64,000 nt of DNA. Source: Pantoea sp. At-9b (GTDB lineage: Bacteria > Pseudomonadota > Gammaproteobacteria > Enterobacterales > Enterobacteriaceae). Below are positions 55,677 to 64,000 of the stretch, one piece after another. The notes under the pieces are model-generated. The model had not been told where the DNA came from, did not search any database, and saw nothing but the letters and a program-made list of their open reading frames with translations. The DNA lies in the NCBI RefSeq assembly GCF_000175935.2, contig NC_014837.1, forward strand, positions 1,860,001 through 1,924,000, in the 5' to 3' direction. How positions within the stretch are numbered: position 1 is the stretch's first letter; each line of letters begins with the position of its first letter. A program made the position numbers and the translations under genes.

Positions 55677-57320
55677 ATGCAGAAATTTGATTACATCATT
55701 ATTGGTGCGGGCTCCGCAGGCAATGTGCTGGCGACCCGTTTAACTGAGGATGCTGACGTATCGGTACTGTTACTGGAAGCGGGCGGTCGCGATCACCGCT
55801 GGGACTTCCGTACCCAAATGCCAGCCGCTTTGGCTTATCCGTTGCAGGGCAAGCGTTACAACTGGGCCTATGAAACCGACCCGGAACCGCACATGAATCA
55901 TCGCCGTATGGAGTGTGGCCGTGGTAAGGGGTTGGGAGGTTCCTCCTTAATCAACGGCATGTGTTATATCCGTGGCAATGCGCTGGATTACGATAACTGG
56001 GCAAAGAAGGACGGACTGGAGAACTGGGCCTACCGCAACTGCCTGCCTTATTTCCGCAAAGCAGAAAAGCGTGATGTTGGTGCCAATGCGTATCATGGCG
56101 CGGAAGGGTATCTCAGCGTGACCACTGCGAAAAGCGGTAACAATCCGTTGTATCGCGCCTTTGTTGATGCTGCCAAACAGGCCGGCCACGCGGAAACTGA
56201 AGATCTTAACGGTTATCGTCAGGATGGCTTTGGCCCGATGGACCGCACCGTCACCCAACAGGGCCGTCGATCCAGTACTGCCCGTGGCTATCTCGATGTG
56301 GCAAAGCAGCGTCCTAACCTGACCATCCTCACCCATGCGCAGACCGACCGCATTGTGTTTGACGGCAAAACGGCCACCGGCGTGCGCTGGTTGGTCAAAG
56401 GGCAGCCGCAACAGGCACAGGCACGACGCGAGGTATTGCTATGCGCCGGGGCGATCGCCTCGCCGCAAATTCTGCAACGTTCCGGGGTCGGGCCAGAGGA
56501 GTGGCTGCGCGAACTGGAGATTGACGTCGTTCATGCGTTACCCGGCGTTGGCCGCAATTTGCAGGATCATCTGGAAATTTACATGCAATATCGCTGCAAA
56601 CAACCGGTCAGTCTCTATCCGGCCTTGCAGTGGTGGAACCAACCGGCGATTGGCGCGGAATGGTTGCTGAAAGGGACAGGCGTCGGGGCCAGCAATCAGT
56701 TTGAAGCTGGCGGGTTTATCCGCAGTGATGACCAGCCAGACTGGCCGGATTTGCAATACCATTTCCTGCCGGTGGCGATTAACTACAACGGCAGCAGCCC
56801 GGTTAAAGAACACGGTTTTCAGGCCCATGTCGGTCCGATGCGTTCCCTGAGCCGTGGGCGGGTAAAACTGACCTCGAAAGATCCCTATGCCGCACCCTCC
56901 ATCTTTTTCAATTACATGTCACAGGCGCGTGACTGGCAGGAGTTTCGTGCCGCCGTGCGCCTGACGCGTGAAATCATGCGCCAACCGGCGCTGGCCGACT
57001 ATTGTGGCGCTGAAATTCAGCCGGGACTGGCGGTACAAAGTGATGAGCAAATTGACGCCTTTATCCGTTCACATGCCGAGACGGCCTATCATCCCTGCGG
57101 CAGTTGTGCGATGGGTTATGGTGAGATGGATGTGGTGGACAGCGTTGGCCGTGTACATGGCATGCAGCAGTTGCGCGTGGTTGATGCTTCGATTATGCCG
57201 CAAATCACTACCGGCAATCTGAATGCGCCAACGGTGATGATCGCCGAGAAAATTGCCGATGCCATTCGTGGCCGGGTGCCGCTGGCCGCCTCAGCAGCGG
57301 ATTATTACGTGCAAGGCTAA
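55677..57320 (+). CDS. betA: Choline dehydrogenase
   Basis: FAD-dependent, membrane-associated GMC oxidoreductase that oxidises choline to betaine aldehyde, the first step. 547 aa (E. coli 556). FAD-binding [21 protein letters not shown] (4-24), [20 protein letters not shown] (substrate-side loop of the family) and catalytic His in [13 protein letters not shown]. Genome order betT / betI-betB-betA as in E. coli. 45 bp from betB with AACGGGAGG ribosome site. Confidence 0.96.
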   Translation: MQKFDYIIIGAGSAGNVLATRLTEDADVSVLLLEAGGRDHRWDFRTQMPAALAYPLQGKRYNWAYETDPEPHMNHRRMECGRGKGLGGSSLINGMCYIRGNALDYDNWAKKDGLENWAYRNCLPYFRKAEKRDVGANAYHGAEGYLSVTTAKSGNNPLYRAFVDAAKQAGHAETEDLNGYRQDGFGPMDRTVTQQGRRSSTARGYLDVAKQRPNLTILTHAQTDRIVFDGKTATGVRWLVKGQPQQAQARREVLLCAGAIASPQILQRSGVGPEEWLRELEIDVVHALPGVGRNLQDHLEIYMQYRCKQPVSLYPALQWWNQPAIGAEWLLKGTGVGASNQFEAGGFIRSDDQPDWPDLQYHFLPVAINYNGSSPVKEHGFQAHVGPMRSLSRGRVKLTSKDPYAAPSIFFNYMSQARDWQEFRAAVRLTREIMRQPALADYCGAEIQPGLAVQSDEQIDAFIRSHAETAYHPCGSCAMGYGEMDVVDSVGRVHGMQQLRVVDASIMPQITTGNLNAPTVMIAEKIADAIRGRVPLAASAADYYVQG

Positions 57321-57326
57321 CCCCCT

Positions 57327-57397
57327 GTAGCGGCGCGATTTATCGCGTGGTTTTTCTGGCAACGTGCGCGGAATCGCGCGATAAATCGCGCCGCTAC
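57327..57397. repeat. Extragenic palindromic repeat, copy 3
   Basis: GTAGCGGCGCGATTTATCGCG at the left, and CGCGATAAATCGCGCCGCTAC at the right, with about 30 bases (TGGTTTTTCTGGCAACG...) between. Lies just after betA and could be its terminator stem. Long-armed version of copy 1. Confidence 0.8.
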
Positions 57398-57452
57398 ATG
57401 ACAGCTGAATCGGTTTGCTGTAACCTCCTTTTTTCCCCGAAAGGACGTTACC

Positions 57453-58142
57453 ATGACGCAGTCAGTTCGTGTCGCCCTTGTTGGCGATTACCGTGCCAGT
57501 GCCGTCGCGCACCAGGCCATTCCTCCCGCAGTACAGCTCGCCGCGCAACATCTCAACCTCAACGTCACCGCCGACTGGATAGCCACCCCCGAAATCCACC
57601 TGCCCGCTTTTACTGATTATGATGCCATCTGGGTGGTGCCTGGCAGCCCTTATCAAAACGATGCTGGGGTGTTCGCCACCATTCAGTGGGCGCGTGAAAA
57701 TGACAAACCGTTTCTCGGTTCCTGCGGTGGTTTTCAGTACGCGGTGATTGAGTATGCACGCAACGTGCTCGGCTGGGAGGATGCCGCCCATGCGGAAACG
57801 GATCAAGAAGGGCGCTGGGTGATTGCGCCGCTCAGTTGTTCGCTGGTGGAACAGCGTGGCGCAGTGACCTTTAAACCCGGCTCACGCATCGCGACGGCGT
57901 ATCATGCGCTGCAAAGTGACGAAGGTTATCACTGCAACTTCGGCGTTAATCCTGAATTCAGCCAGGCGCTGGAGACGCGCAACCTGCACATCACCTCCTG
58001 GGATGCGGACGGCGATGTGCGCGGCATTGAGTTGAACGATCACCCGTTCTTTATTGCGACGCTGTTCCAGTCGGAGCGTGCCGCGTTGCAAAACCGCTTG
58101 TCACCGCTGGTGGTCGCGTGGTTGCAGGCTGCCACGCGTTAA
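57453..58142 (+). CDS. CTP synthase C-terminal-like glutamine amidotransferase domain protein
   Basis: A 229-aa class I glutamine amidotransferase-like protein, resembling the C-terminal domain of CTP synthase. GSCGGFQYAVIEYARNVLG (nucleophile Cys in GSCGG; the usual PxLGxCxGxQ is replaced by this variant) and a late GIELNDHPFFIATLFQSE that carries the catalytic His region (DHPFF). It is annotated in databases as CTP synthase C-terminal region-related (seleno)protein. Stand-alone; no ammonia acceptor domain. Role unknown. ATG 57453 has AAAGGACG upstream as a ribosome site. Confidence 0.78.
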   Translation: MTQSVRVALVGDYRASAVAHQAIPPAVQLAAQHLNLNVTADWIATPEIHLPAFTDYDAIWVVPGSPYQNDAGVFATIQWARENDKPFLGSCGGFQYAVIEYARNVLGWEDAAHAETDQEGRWVIAPLSCSLVEQRGAVTFKPGSRIATAYHALQSDEGYHCNFGVNPEFSQALETRNLHITSWDADGDVRGIELNDHPFFIATLFQSERAALQNRLSPLVVAWLQAATR

Positions 58143-58174
58143 TTCTGGCGCGCAATAACGCATCCTGGCGCGCT

Positions 58175-58915
58175 TCAGGCCAGGGTGCGATCAAAGCCCA
58201 GCGGCGTTACCGTGATTCCGCCTTTAGCCAGTACATCGCTTTCCGTGCCCGGTTGATCACCATCATGATGGCGGCTCAGTTGTAGCCAGTAATAATCCAG
58301 AGCGCGCGGGTCTTTTAACGGCAACACATTGATGCCATTCAGATGACCGTTGCCCTGGCGCGTGAAGGTCAATTGTTCATGATGCAACTGCGCCGGGAAA
58401 TTGACGTTGAGGCAGGCATTTTGCTGGCGTTTATCGGCACACAATTGGCGGATAACACGTTCGGCATGATGTTCTGCAATCTGCCATGGCACATTCGCGC
58501 GATCGTGAAACGCCTGGCTAAGCGCCAGCGAGGGAACGCCCAACAGCATGCCGGTCATCGCTGCGCCGACGGTGCCTGAGAACAAGGTTTCAACCCCGAG
58601 ATTGGCCCCGCGATTAATCCCCGACAACAGGAGATCCGGGCGTTTTCCCTGCATTAGATGGCTCACCGCCATCGCCACGCAGTCTCCGGGCGTGCCGGAT
58701 ACGCCGAAGCGGAATTCATCGCGCTGTGCCACGCGCAGCGGCTGGTGCAGGCTGATGGAGTGCGACGTGCCGCTCTGATCGTGCTCCGGTGCCACAATCC
58801 ATACCTCACGGGCCAGGCGTCGTGCTACTCGCTCCAGCACCGCGATGCCCGGCGCATTGATACCATCATCGTTGGTCAGTAACACACGTTCAAACATAAA
58901 AGGTTGTTGCGACAT
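58175..58915 (-). CDS. SurE-family 5'/3'-nucleotidase (second copy)
   Basis: Metal-dependent nucleotidase of the SurE family. The 246-aa protein has LLTNDDGINAPGI (Asp-Asp metal ligands), APEHDQSGTSHSISL, VSGTPGDCV and LLSGINRGANLGVETLFSGTVGAAM, the active-site signature. The housekeeping surE lies with pcm and rpoS, so this is a paralogue; it is shorter than E. coli SurE (253 aa). Possibly acts on nucleotides or on other phosphates. Convergent with the GATase gene. Confidence 0.85.
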   Translation of the reverse strand: MSQQPFMFERVLLTNDDGINAPGIAVLERVARRLAREVWIVAPEHDQSGTSHSISLHQPLRVAQRDEFRFGVSGTPGDCVAMAVSHLMQGKRPDLLLSGINRGANLGVETLFSGTVGAAMTGMLLGVPSLALSQAFHDRANVPWQIAEHHAERVIRQLCADKRQQNACLNVNFPAQLHHEQLTFTRQGNGHLNGINVLPLKDPRALDYYWLQLSRHHDGDQPGTESDVLAKGGITVTPLGFDRTLA

Positions 58916-58926
58916 AGTGCCTCTCA

Positions 58927-58942
58927 GGCGCGATTTATCGCG
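58927..58942. repeat. Extragenic repeat, half copy 4
   Basis: GGCGCGATTTATCGCG, the core of copies 1 and 3 without the flanking arms, lies between the surE-like gene and the reductase gene. Self-complementary (CGCGATTTATCGCG). Short; the relation is by sequence identity of the core only. Confidence 0.6.
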
Positions 58943-58954
58943 CGTTGGTGCCGG

Positions 58955-59908
58955 TTATGCCAGTTGCAGCAGCGGTTTCTGGCTGCGTCCGGATTGATGA
59001 TAAAAGTGGATGGCCTCCTGCCACTGCGCCAACGGGAACAGGGCAACCTCGCCGCAATCACTGTCTCGTAGCAGCGGCCAGAGTTCGGCAAACAGTTGCT
59101 GCCATGCGGCTGGCGTTAGCGCATCAAGATAATGACGGACATGAAACCAGTGCAGGGCGGGGCGCGCGGCATTTACCCGCACCGGTTGGCCGCTCAGCAC
59201 GCCATAGGCGATAAACTGCGCCGCAGCAGGCAGCGATTGCCAGATAAGCTGTCCGGTGGTGCCCCCCGTGGCGTCGAACACCAGATCTACCGCAGCGGCG
59301 ACCTGGCGGATCTCAGCCTGCTGATCCTGCTGTAATGCGCGCAGGCCAGAACGCTGTAACCGTGCCGCGTGCGCGGACGCGCGATAGATGACGGTCACGC
59401 TGCGTGCGCCCAGGCGCAATGCCCATTGCGCCAGCAGCTGCGTACAGGCCGAGCCGCCAGCGGTGAGCAGCAGGTGTTGATTGGCCGGTGACCAGTTTTT
59501 TAGCATCAGCAGCGCCGCCAGCGGATTGATATAGGCGCGGGCGGCCAGGGTGCTGTCGATATCGTCCGGCACCGGAATGGCGAGGGGAGCCGCGCAAGTG
59601 ACATAGCGTTGCCAGGTTCCCGTCCCCCGCAGCGGCAGCACCCGTTTACCCAACAGCGCGGCATACTCCGCCGGGGCAGCGACCACCGTGCCCACGCCTT
59701 CATAACCCGCGACCTGCGGCGGGGTGACGCGGTGACGATAGGCACCGGTTATCGGGATCAAATCAGAGGCATTGACCGGGGCAAACTGCATTTGTACGCG
59801 CAGTTGCGAAGACGCCAGCGGCGTAAGCGGGGAAGGTTCGAGGGAAAGGACTTCTGAGGGGTTGCCAAACTGCCGGAAAATTAACGCTGTATTCTCAGCC
59901 GCGGTCAT
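58955..59908 (-). CDS. MDR-family NADPH:quinone oxidoreductase-like enzyme
   Basis: A 317-aa medium-chain dehydrogenase/reductase of the quinone-reductase or trans-2-enoyl reductase type. FAPVNASDLIPITGAYRHRVTPPQVAGYEGVGTVV, then the nucleotide-binding region LLLTAGGSACTQLLAQWALRLGA, and VDLVFDATGGTTGQLIWQSL. No zinc-ligand Cys/His pattern, so it is the Zn-free class. I chose the ATG at 59908, which has GAGGG six bases before; the frame also has an ATG at 59920 overlapping the nth stop. It follows nth directly and may be co-transcribed. Substrate unknown. Confidence 0.82.
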   Translation of the reverse strand: MTAAENTALIFRQFGNPSEVLSLEPSPLTPLASSQLRVQMQFAPVNASDLIPITGAYRHRVTPPQVAGYEGVGTVVAAPAEYAALLGKRVLPLRGTGTWQRYVTCAAPLAIPVPDDIDSTLAARAYINPLAALLMLKNWSPANQHLLLTAGGSACTQLLAQWALRLGARSVTVIYRASAHAARLQRSGLRALQQDQQAEIRQVAAAVDLVFDATGGTTGQLIWQSLPAAAQFIAYGVLSGQPVRVNAARPALHWFHVRHYLDALTPAAWQQLFAELWPLLRDSDCGEVALFPLAQWQEAIHFYHQSGRSQKPLLQLA

Positions 59909-59919
59909 GGCATCCCTCA

Positions 59920-60552
59920 TTATTCCGTTTTGGCGTCAAACTCGCACAGGTCTTCAATTAAGCAGGAGCCGCAGCGCGGCTTGCGTGCCACGCAGGTGTA
60001 GCGACCATGCAGGATCAACCAGTGGTGGCAATCAACCTTAAAGGCTTTCGGTACCACCTTGAGCAGTTTTTCTTCCACTTCCTCGACGTTTTTACCTGGG
60101 GCAAAACGGGTGCGGTTGCTGACGCGAAAGATATGGGTATCGACGGCAATCGTCGGCCAACCGAAGGCGGTATTCAGCACCACATTGGCGGTTTTGCGGC
60201 CCACACCGGGTAGCGCTTCCAGCGCAGCACGATCTTCCGGCACCTCGCTACCATGCTGCTCCAGCAGGATACGGCAGGTTTTGATGACGTTTTCCGCTTT
60301 GCTGTTAAACAGACCGATGGTTTTGATGTACTCCTTGACGCCATCCACCCCGAGCGCCAGGAGGCTGGCCGGGGTATTCGCCACCGGGTAGAGCTTGGCT
60401 GTAGCTTTATTCACGCTGACGTCAGTCGCCTGTGCCGAGAGCAGCACGGCAATCAGCAATTCAAACGGCGAGCTGAAATTCAGTTCCGTGGTGGGATGCG
60501 GGTTCTCGTCGCGCAGGCGCGTCAGAATTTGTACGCGTTTATCCTGATTCAC
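59920..60552 (-). CDS. nth: Endonuclease III
   Basis: DNA glycosylase/AP lyase that excises oxidised pyrimidines. 210 aa (E. coli 211). Helix-hairpin-helix [18 protein letters not shown] with catalytic Lys, catalytic Asp in [11 protein letters not shown], and the [4Fe-4S] Cys set in [17 protein letters not shown] with C-x6-C-x2-C-x5-C spacing. Its start overlaps the rsxE stop by 3 bp, as in the rsx-nth operon of E. coli. Confidence 0.97.
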   Translation of the reverse strand: MNQDKRVQILTRLRDENPHPTTELNFSSPFELLIAVLLSAQATDVSVNKATAKLYPVANTPASLLALGVDGVKEYIKTIGLFNSKAENVIKTCRILLEQHGSEVPEDRAALEALPGVGRKTANVVLNTAFGWPTIAVDTHIFRVSNRTRFAPGKNVEEVEEKLLKVVPKAFKVDCHHWLILHGRYTCVARKPRCGSCLIEDLCEFDAKTE

Positions 60553-61250
60553 ACGGCTTTCCCTGTCTGGCCCTGCGGTTGTGCGGCAGGTGTCTCAGCG
60601 CGATGAGCGGCGCGCTGTTTCATTTTCTGGTCGATCAAATATTTAGCAGCCAGCAGCATGCCAAGCCCGATAAACGCGCCAGGCGGCAGCATTGCCAGCA
60701 GCATCGGCGAATCAAAATGCACCACTTCAATACGCAGCACTTTAGCCCACGGGCCCAGTAACTGGTCTGCGCCGTTAAACAGGGTGCCGCTGCCGATGAT
60801 TTCACGAATCGAACCGAGGGTGACCATTGCGCAGGTGGCCCCCATACCGATGGCAAAACCATCCAGCGCCGAGAGCGGAATGCTGCTTTTGGAAGCCACC
60901 GCTTCGGCACGGCCCACCACGATGCAGTTGGTCACAATCAGCGGGATAAAAATACCCAGCGATTGATACAAGCCGTGGGCATAGGCGTTGATCAGCATTT
61001 GCACGCAGCTCACCACCGAGGCGATGATCATCACATAAATCGGGATACGAATATCCGCAGGCACCCAGCGACGTGAGGCGGAAATCGCGCTGTTGGTGAT
61101 GGTCAGCACCAGCGTGGTGGCCAGGCCAAGACCGAGGGCGTTGGTGGCGGTGGACGTCACTGCCAACAGCGGGCAGAGTCCGAGCAACTGCACCAGCGCG
61201 GAGTTATTTTTCCACAGGCCGCCGATCAGTAAGTTCTTCGCTTCACTCAT
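60549..61250 (-). CDS. rsxE: Electron transport complex subunit RsxE
   Basis: Integral membrane subunit of the Rsx (Rnf-type) complex that reduces SoxR. 233 aa from ATG 61250 (E. coli 231); starts [32 protein letters not shown] and has six helices with [20 protein letters not shown] and [31 protein letters not shown]. The extra residues upstream (MWRGK) are not used. Overlaps both rsxG and nth. Confidence 0.95.
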   Translation of the reverse strand: MSEAKNLLIGGLWKNNSALVQLLGLCPLLAVTSTATNALGLGLATTLVLTITNSAISASRRWVPADIRIPIYVMIIASVVSCVQMLINAYAHGLYQSLGIFIPLIVTNCIVVGRAEAVASKSSIPLSALDGFAIGMGATCAMVTLGSIREIIGSGTLFNGADQLLGPWAKVLRIEVVHFDSPMLLAMLPPGAFIGLGMLLAAKYLIDQKMKQRAAHRAETPAAQPQGQTGKAV

Positions 61251-61876
61251 TTTGCCTCTCCACAATCGGGCAGCGATGACAGTTTCGCTGGCAGGGTTTC
61301 AATCAGTAACGCGGCGCGTTTGGTGGCATTGACCACCGCGCGAGGGGTGATGGTGGCACCGGTAAACTGGTCAAACTCACCACCATCCTTCTTCACTGCA
61401 AAATTCTTGTCATCGGCACCGTGCACCACTTTGCCGTTGAAACTGTTGATCCAGTCAGAAACGCGCAGCTCGATTTTATCGCCGAGGCCGGGCGTTTCAT
61501 GATGTTCAATGACGCGCACGCCCAACACTTTACCGTGGAAATCCGCGCCCACCAGCATTTCAATCGCTCCAGAATAGCCGTCTGGCGCGGTGGTCTCAAG
61601 CGCCACCGCGACCGGCGTGTCGCCTTTGCGTGCCAGATAGAGACGGTGCGGTTTACCGTTGCCGAGTGCCGGATCGGTGATCAGGTAACATTCCTGCTGA
61701 ATGTGGTTATCGTACAAATCCGTCGGTACCACCTGATCCAACAGGTTTTTCTGTTGCAGCGCGGTCTGGTGATCGACCGTCGGCTTGGTGACAAAGTTTA
61801 CCACCGCCGTTACCCCGGTGGTGATCACCGCGAAAATCGCCAGCGTCAGCGCATTTTTACGAATAGTCTCGAACAT
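61247..61876 (-). CDS. rsxG: Electron transport complex subunit RsxG
   Basis: Membrane-anchored FMN protein of the Rsx complex; 209 aa (E. coli 206). One N-terminal helix ([21 protein letters not shown]), periplasmic domain, and the covalent FMN-attachment motif SGAT-type [11 protein letters not shown] (Thr). Overlaps rsxE by 4 bp. Confidence 0.95.
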   Translation of the reverse strand: MFETIRKNALTLAIFAVITTGVTAVVNFVTKPTVDHQTALQQKNLLDQVVPTDLYDNHIQQECYLITDPALGNGKPHRLYLARKGDTPVAVALETTAPDGYSGAIEMLVGADFHGKVLGVRVIEHHETPGLGDKIELRVSDWINSFNGKVVHGADDKNFAVKKDGGEFDQFTGATITPRAVVNATKRAALLIETLPAKLSSLPDCGEAK

Positions 61877-61879
61877 CGG

Positions 61880-62938
61880 TTAATCCTTGCGATGGCCGTA
61901 CACGCGCGGCTGGGTGTAGTAATCAATCAATGGGACACAGATGTTAGCCAGCAACACGGCAAAGGCCACGCCATCCGGATAGCCGCCAAAACTGCGAATC
62001 AACCACACCAACAGGCCAATCAGCGCGCCATAAATCAGACGGCCGCGATTGGTGGTAGAGGCGGTCACCGGATCGGTGGCGATAAAAAATGCGCCCAGCA
62101 TGGTGGCACCCGAAAACAGGTGAATCAGCGGTGAGTTGAGCGATTCCGGCGAGAACAACCAGCCGAGGGTGGCGCAGAACGCCAGTGACAGCAGAAAGCT
62201 CACCGGGATATGCCAGCGGATGGCGTTTTTCGCCAGCAACAGCATACCGCCCAGCAGGTAACCAAGGTTCACCCACTGCCAACCAAGTCCGGCCAGCACA
62301 CCATGATAAATCGGCTCTGCCAATAGCTGCTCGGCGCTGTGGCCCGCGCGCAGCCCGGTTTTAAAGGTATCGAGCGGTGTTGCCTGGCTGACGCCATCTA
62401 CGCCAATTTGTAACTGTTGCATGGTTTCGCCCGCCAGCGTGTGGTGGGTGAAGATCATGCTGAGGGAATCAAGCAGGCCAGGTTTGATCGACTGCAAGGT
62501 GTCCGGCGGCAGCCAGCTGGTCATCTGCACCGGGAAGGAGATCAGCAGCACCACATAACCGACCATAGCCGGGTTAAACGGGTTCTGCCCCAGACCGCCA
62601 TACAGTTGTTTGGCAATGACAATGGCAAACACCGTACCGATCACCACCAGCCACCAGGGGGCCAGTGGCGGCAGGCTAATGCCCAGCAGCAGGGCAGTCA
62701 GTAGCGCGGAGTTGTCAGCCAGCGTCGGCACCACCGGGGTTTTGCGCAGACGCAGAATCGCCCCTTCTGTTGCCCATGCGGTCGCAATCGCGAGAATCAC
62801 CTGAATCAGAAAGCCAATGCCAAAAAAATACCATTGCGCGGCCATGCCCGGTAGCGCAGCCAGCACCACCAGCAGCATGATATTACCGGTGCTGCGGCGG
62901 TTGTGGGTATACGGGGAACTTGCGATACGAAAAGCCAT
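61880..62938 (-). CDS. rsxD: Electron transport complex subunit RsxD
   Basis: Integral-membrane FMN-binding subunit, 352 aa, nine to ten helices. Starts [40 protein letters not shown], and has [23 protein letters not shown], and [22 protein letters not shown] as in RnfD/NqrB proteins. It starts directly at the end of rsxC and is 3 bp from rsxG. Confidence 0.95.
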   Translation of the reverse strand: MAFRIASSPYTHNRRSTGNIMLLVVLAALPGMAAQWYFFGIGFLIQVILAIATAWATEGAILRLRKTPVVPTLADNSALLTALLLGISLPPLAPWWLVVIGTVFAIVIAKQLYGGLGQNPFNPAMVGYVVLLISFPVQMTSWLPPDTLQSIKPGLLDSLSMIFTHHTLAGETMQQLQIGVDGVSQATPLDTFKTGLRAGHSAEQLLAEPIYHGVLAGLGWQWVNLGYLLGGMLLLAKNAIRWHIPVSFLLSLAFCATLGWLFSPESLNSPLIHLFSGATMLGAFFIATDPVTASTTNRGRLIYGALIGLLVWLIRSFGGYPDGVAFAVLLANICVPLIDYYTQPRVYGHRKD

Positions 62939-64000
62939 TTAATCCTCAGACGTCGAAGGCTGCTGCTGCGCGGCTTTGCGCGCTTTGGCACGGGCGACCG
63001 CGGCAGCGATAGCTGCTTTACGCGGATCGGCGGAGTCAGGAGACGCAGCGGCCTCCGGTTCTATTGCGGTGGCCGGGGTTGGCGCCTGTTGCGCCGCTGC
63101 GGCTTTTTTCGCTTTAGCGCGGGCAATGGCGGCTTCCACCGCCGCTTTGCGCGGATCGACCGCTTCAGCCGGGGTTTCCGTCACCGGTTCAACGGGTTGC
63201 GCCTCTGCTGCGGCCGCGGCTTTTTTCGCTTTGGCGCGCGCAATGGCAGCTTCGACCGCGGCTTTACGCGGATCGACCGTTTCAGCCGGGGTTGCCGTCA
63301 CCGGTTCAACCGGCTGCGCCTCTGCTGCGGCCGCGGCTTTTTTCGCTTTAGCGCGAGCAATGGCGGCTTCGACCGCGGCTTTGCGCGGGTCAACCGTTTC
63401 AGCCGGGGCGGCTGCATCCGGTTCTGCGGCTGCGGCTTTCTTCGCTTTGGCTCGGGCAATGGCGGCTTCGACCGCCGCTTTGCGTGGATCGGCCGCTGCG
63501 GTGGGCGCGCTTTCAGCTGGCTCAGCCGCCGTCGCTTTTTTCGCTTTGGCGCGGGCAATCGCCGCTTCAACCGCCGCTTTACGCGGATCGGCGGCCTGAC
63601 GGCTCAGCGCCTGGGTTTCAGCCTGGGTTTCTGCCTGACGTGCCAACGCTTGGGCGTGACGGGCTTCGCGCTCCGCAGCTTCCTGTTCCGGGGTTTTGGC
63701 CTGACGTGCTTTCACTCGCGCCACGGCAGCATCCAGCTCACCCTGATCGCTACGCGCCACGCGCTGCTTCGCCTGCTCATGGCGGGCTTCGCGTGCCAGT
63801 TTTTCGCGTTCCAGACGCGCCTGACGTGCTTCAAAGCGCGCTTTAGCTTCGGCGGTGCGTTTTGCTTCCAGGTCGATCGCACGCAATTCGGCTTTCTCCT
63901 GGCGATAGTATTGCACCAGTGGAATATTGCTTGGGCAAACATAGGCACAGGCACCGCATTCGATACAATCATCAATATGATGTGCCCGGGCTTTATCGTG
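62939..64000 (-). CDS. rsxC: Electron transport complex subunit RsxC, C-terminal part
   Basis: Iron-sulfur subunit carrying electrons from NADH-side FMN to the membrane partners. The window holds only the C-terminal 353 residues; the N-terminus lies beyond 64000. Near the right edge is the 4Fe-4S motif [25 protein letters not shown], encoded at about 63905-63970. The rest is an Ala/Lys-rich tail of repeats (62950-63600). The reading frame stays open through 64000. Confidence 0.93.
   Translation of the reverse strand, partial: HDKARAHHIDDCIECGACAYVCPSNIPLVQYYRQEKAELRAIDLEAKRTAEAKARFEARQARLEREKLAREARHEQAKQRVARSDQGELDAAVARVKARQAKTPEQEAAEREARHAQALARQAETQAETQALSRQAADPRKAAVEAAIARAKAKKATAAEPAESAPTAAADPRKAAVEAAIARAKAKKAAAAEPDAAAPAETVDPRKAAVEAAIARAKAKKAAAAAEAQPVEPVTATPAETVDPRKAAVEAAIARAKAKKAAAAAEAQPVEPVTETPAEAVDPRKAAVEAAIARAKAKKAAAAQQAPTPATAIEPEAAASPDSADPRKAAIAAAVARAKARKAAQQQPSTSED
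62955..63597 (-). repeat. Tandem repeats in the RsxC tail
   Basis: Six successive units start DPRKAAxxAAxARAKAxK (VEAAI in five, IAAAV in the last), each followed by a variable Ala/Pro/Glu linker ([36 protein letters not shown] and similar). Units are roughly 33 to 43 aa. DNA repeat identity is high between the two units with the [10 protein letters not shown] linker, suggesting recent duplication. Confidence 0.9.

Noticed and set aside
62976..63599. 207-aa plus-strand frame over the RsxC repeats
   Set aside because: It is the antisense shadow of the RsxC Ala-rich repeats.

Overview
The window is chromosomal DNA of a member of the Enterobacterales, most probably Erwiniaceae (Pantoea/Erwinia-like). 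Gene order follows the Escherichia coli mdtK-ribC-cfa-punC-punR-purR-ynhF-mepH-grxD-rnt-gloA-nemA-nemR-ydhL-ydhF-sodC-ydhK-ydhJ-ydhI-slyA / slyB-anmK-mliC-pdxH-tyrS-pdxY-gstA-dtpA / nth-rsxE-rsxG-rsxD-rsxC backbone, and most products match E. coli proteins in length and motifs. The genus is inferred from overall character (palindromic repeats, betTIBA position, long repeat-rich RsxC), not from a marker gene.

Layout. 1-18.8 kb is conserved backbone: the 5' end of mdtK, riboflavin synthase, cyclopropane fatty acid synthase, the PunC/PunR and PurR purine genes, a murein hydrolase, Grx4, RNase T, glyoxalase, the nemRA electrophile operon, an inserted eptA, Cu/Zn superoxide dismutase, the ydhIJK efflux operon and slyA. 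sodB, ydhP and lhr, which lie in this segment in E. coli, are absent from their usual places. 40.3-50.3 kb returns to backbone (slyB to dtpA), with a small LysR/GST/PNPOx-like insertion. 50.3-59.9 kb is a second accessory segment between dtpA and nth: a ~577 bp palindromic element with IS4-like ends, the choline-to-betaine operon betT/betIBA with its operator, and three enzymes of unclear role. 59.9-64 kb is nth and the rsx electron-transfer operon, cut in rsxC.

The notable region is 18.8-40.2 kb, inserted between the convergent 3' ends of slyA and slyB. It is visibly richer in AT than its surroundings, has no mobility genes, and is bracketed by two paralogous LuxR-type regulators. Between them lie 17 same-strand, mostly tightly packed genes: a short TpsA exoprotein and its TpsB transporter (tpsB carries an in-frame TGA); then a type II fatty-acid/polyketide-like set (AcpS, ketoreductase, FabZ-like dehydratase, ACP, a GcvT-like protein, a single-chain fusion of an active ketosynthase with a dead chain-length-factor-like ketosynthase, a further ketosynthase, a degenerate protein of possible thiolase fold); then a Lol-like export set (ABC ATPase, FtsX-type permease, periplasmic protein, LolA-like carrier, outer-membrane beta-barrel); then a malonyl-CoA:ACP transacylase and a polytopic membrane protein. 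There is no enoyl reductase or aryl starter ligase. My inference is that the operon makes an unsaturated or oxidised acyl/polyketide lipid and moves it to the outer membrane, perhaps in connection with the TPS exoprotein. I do not recognise it as a characterised pathway.
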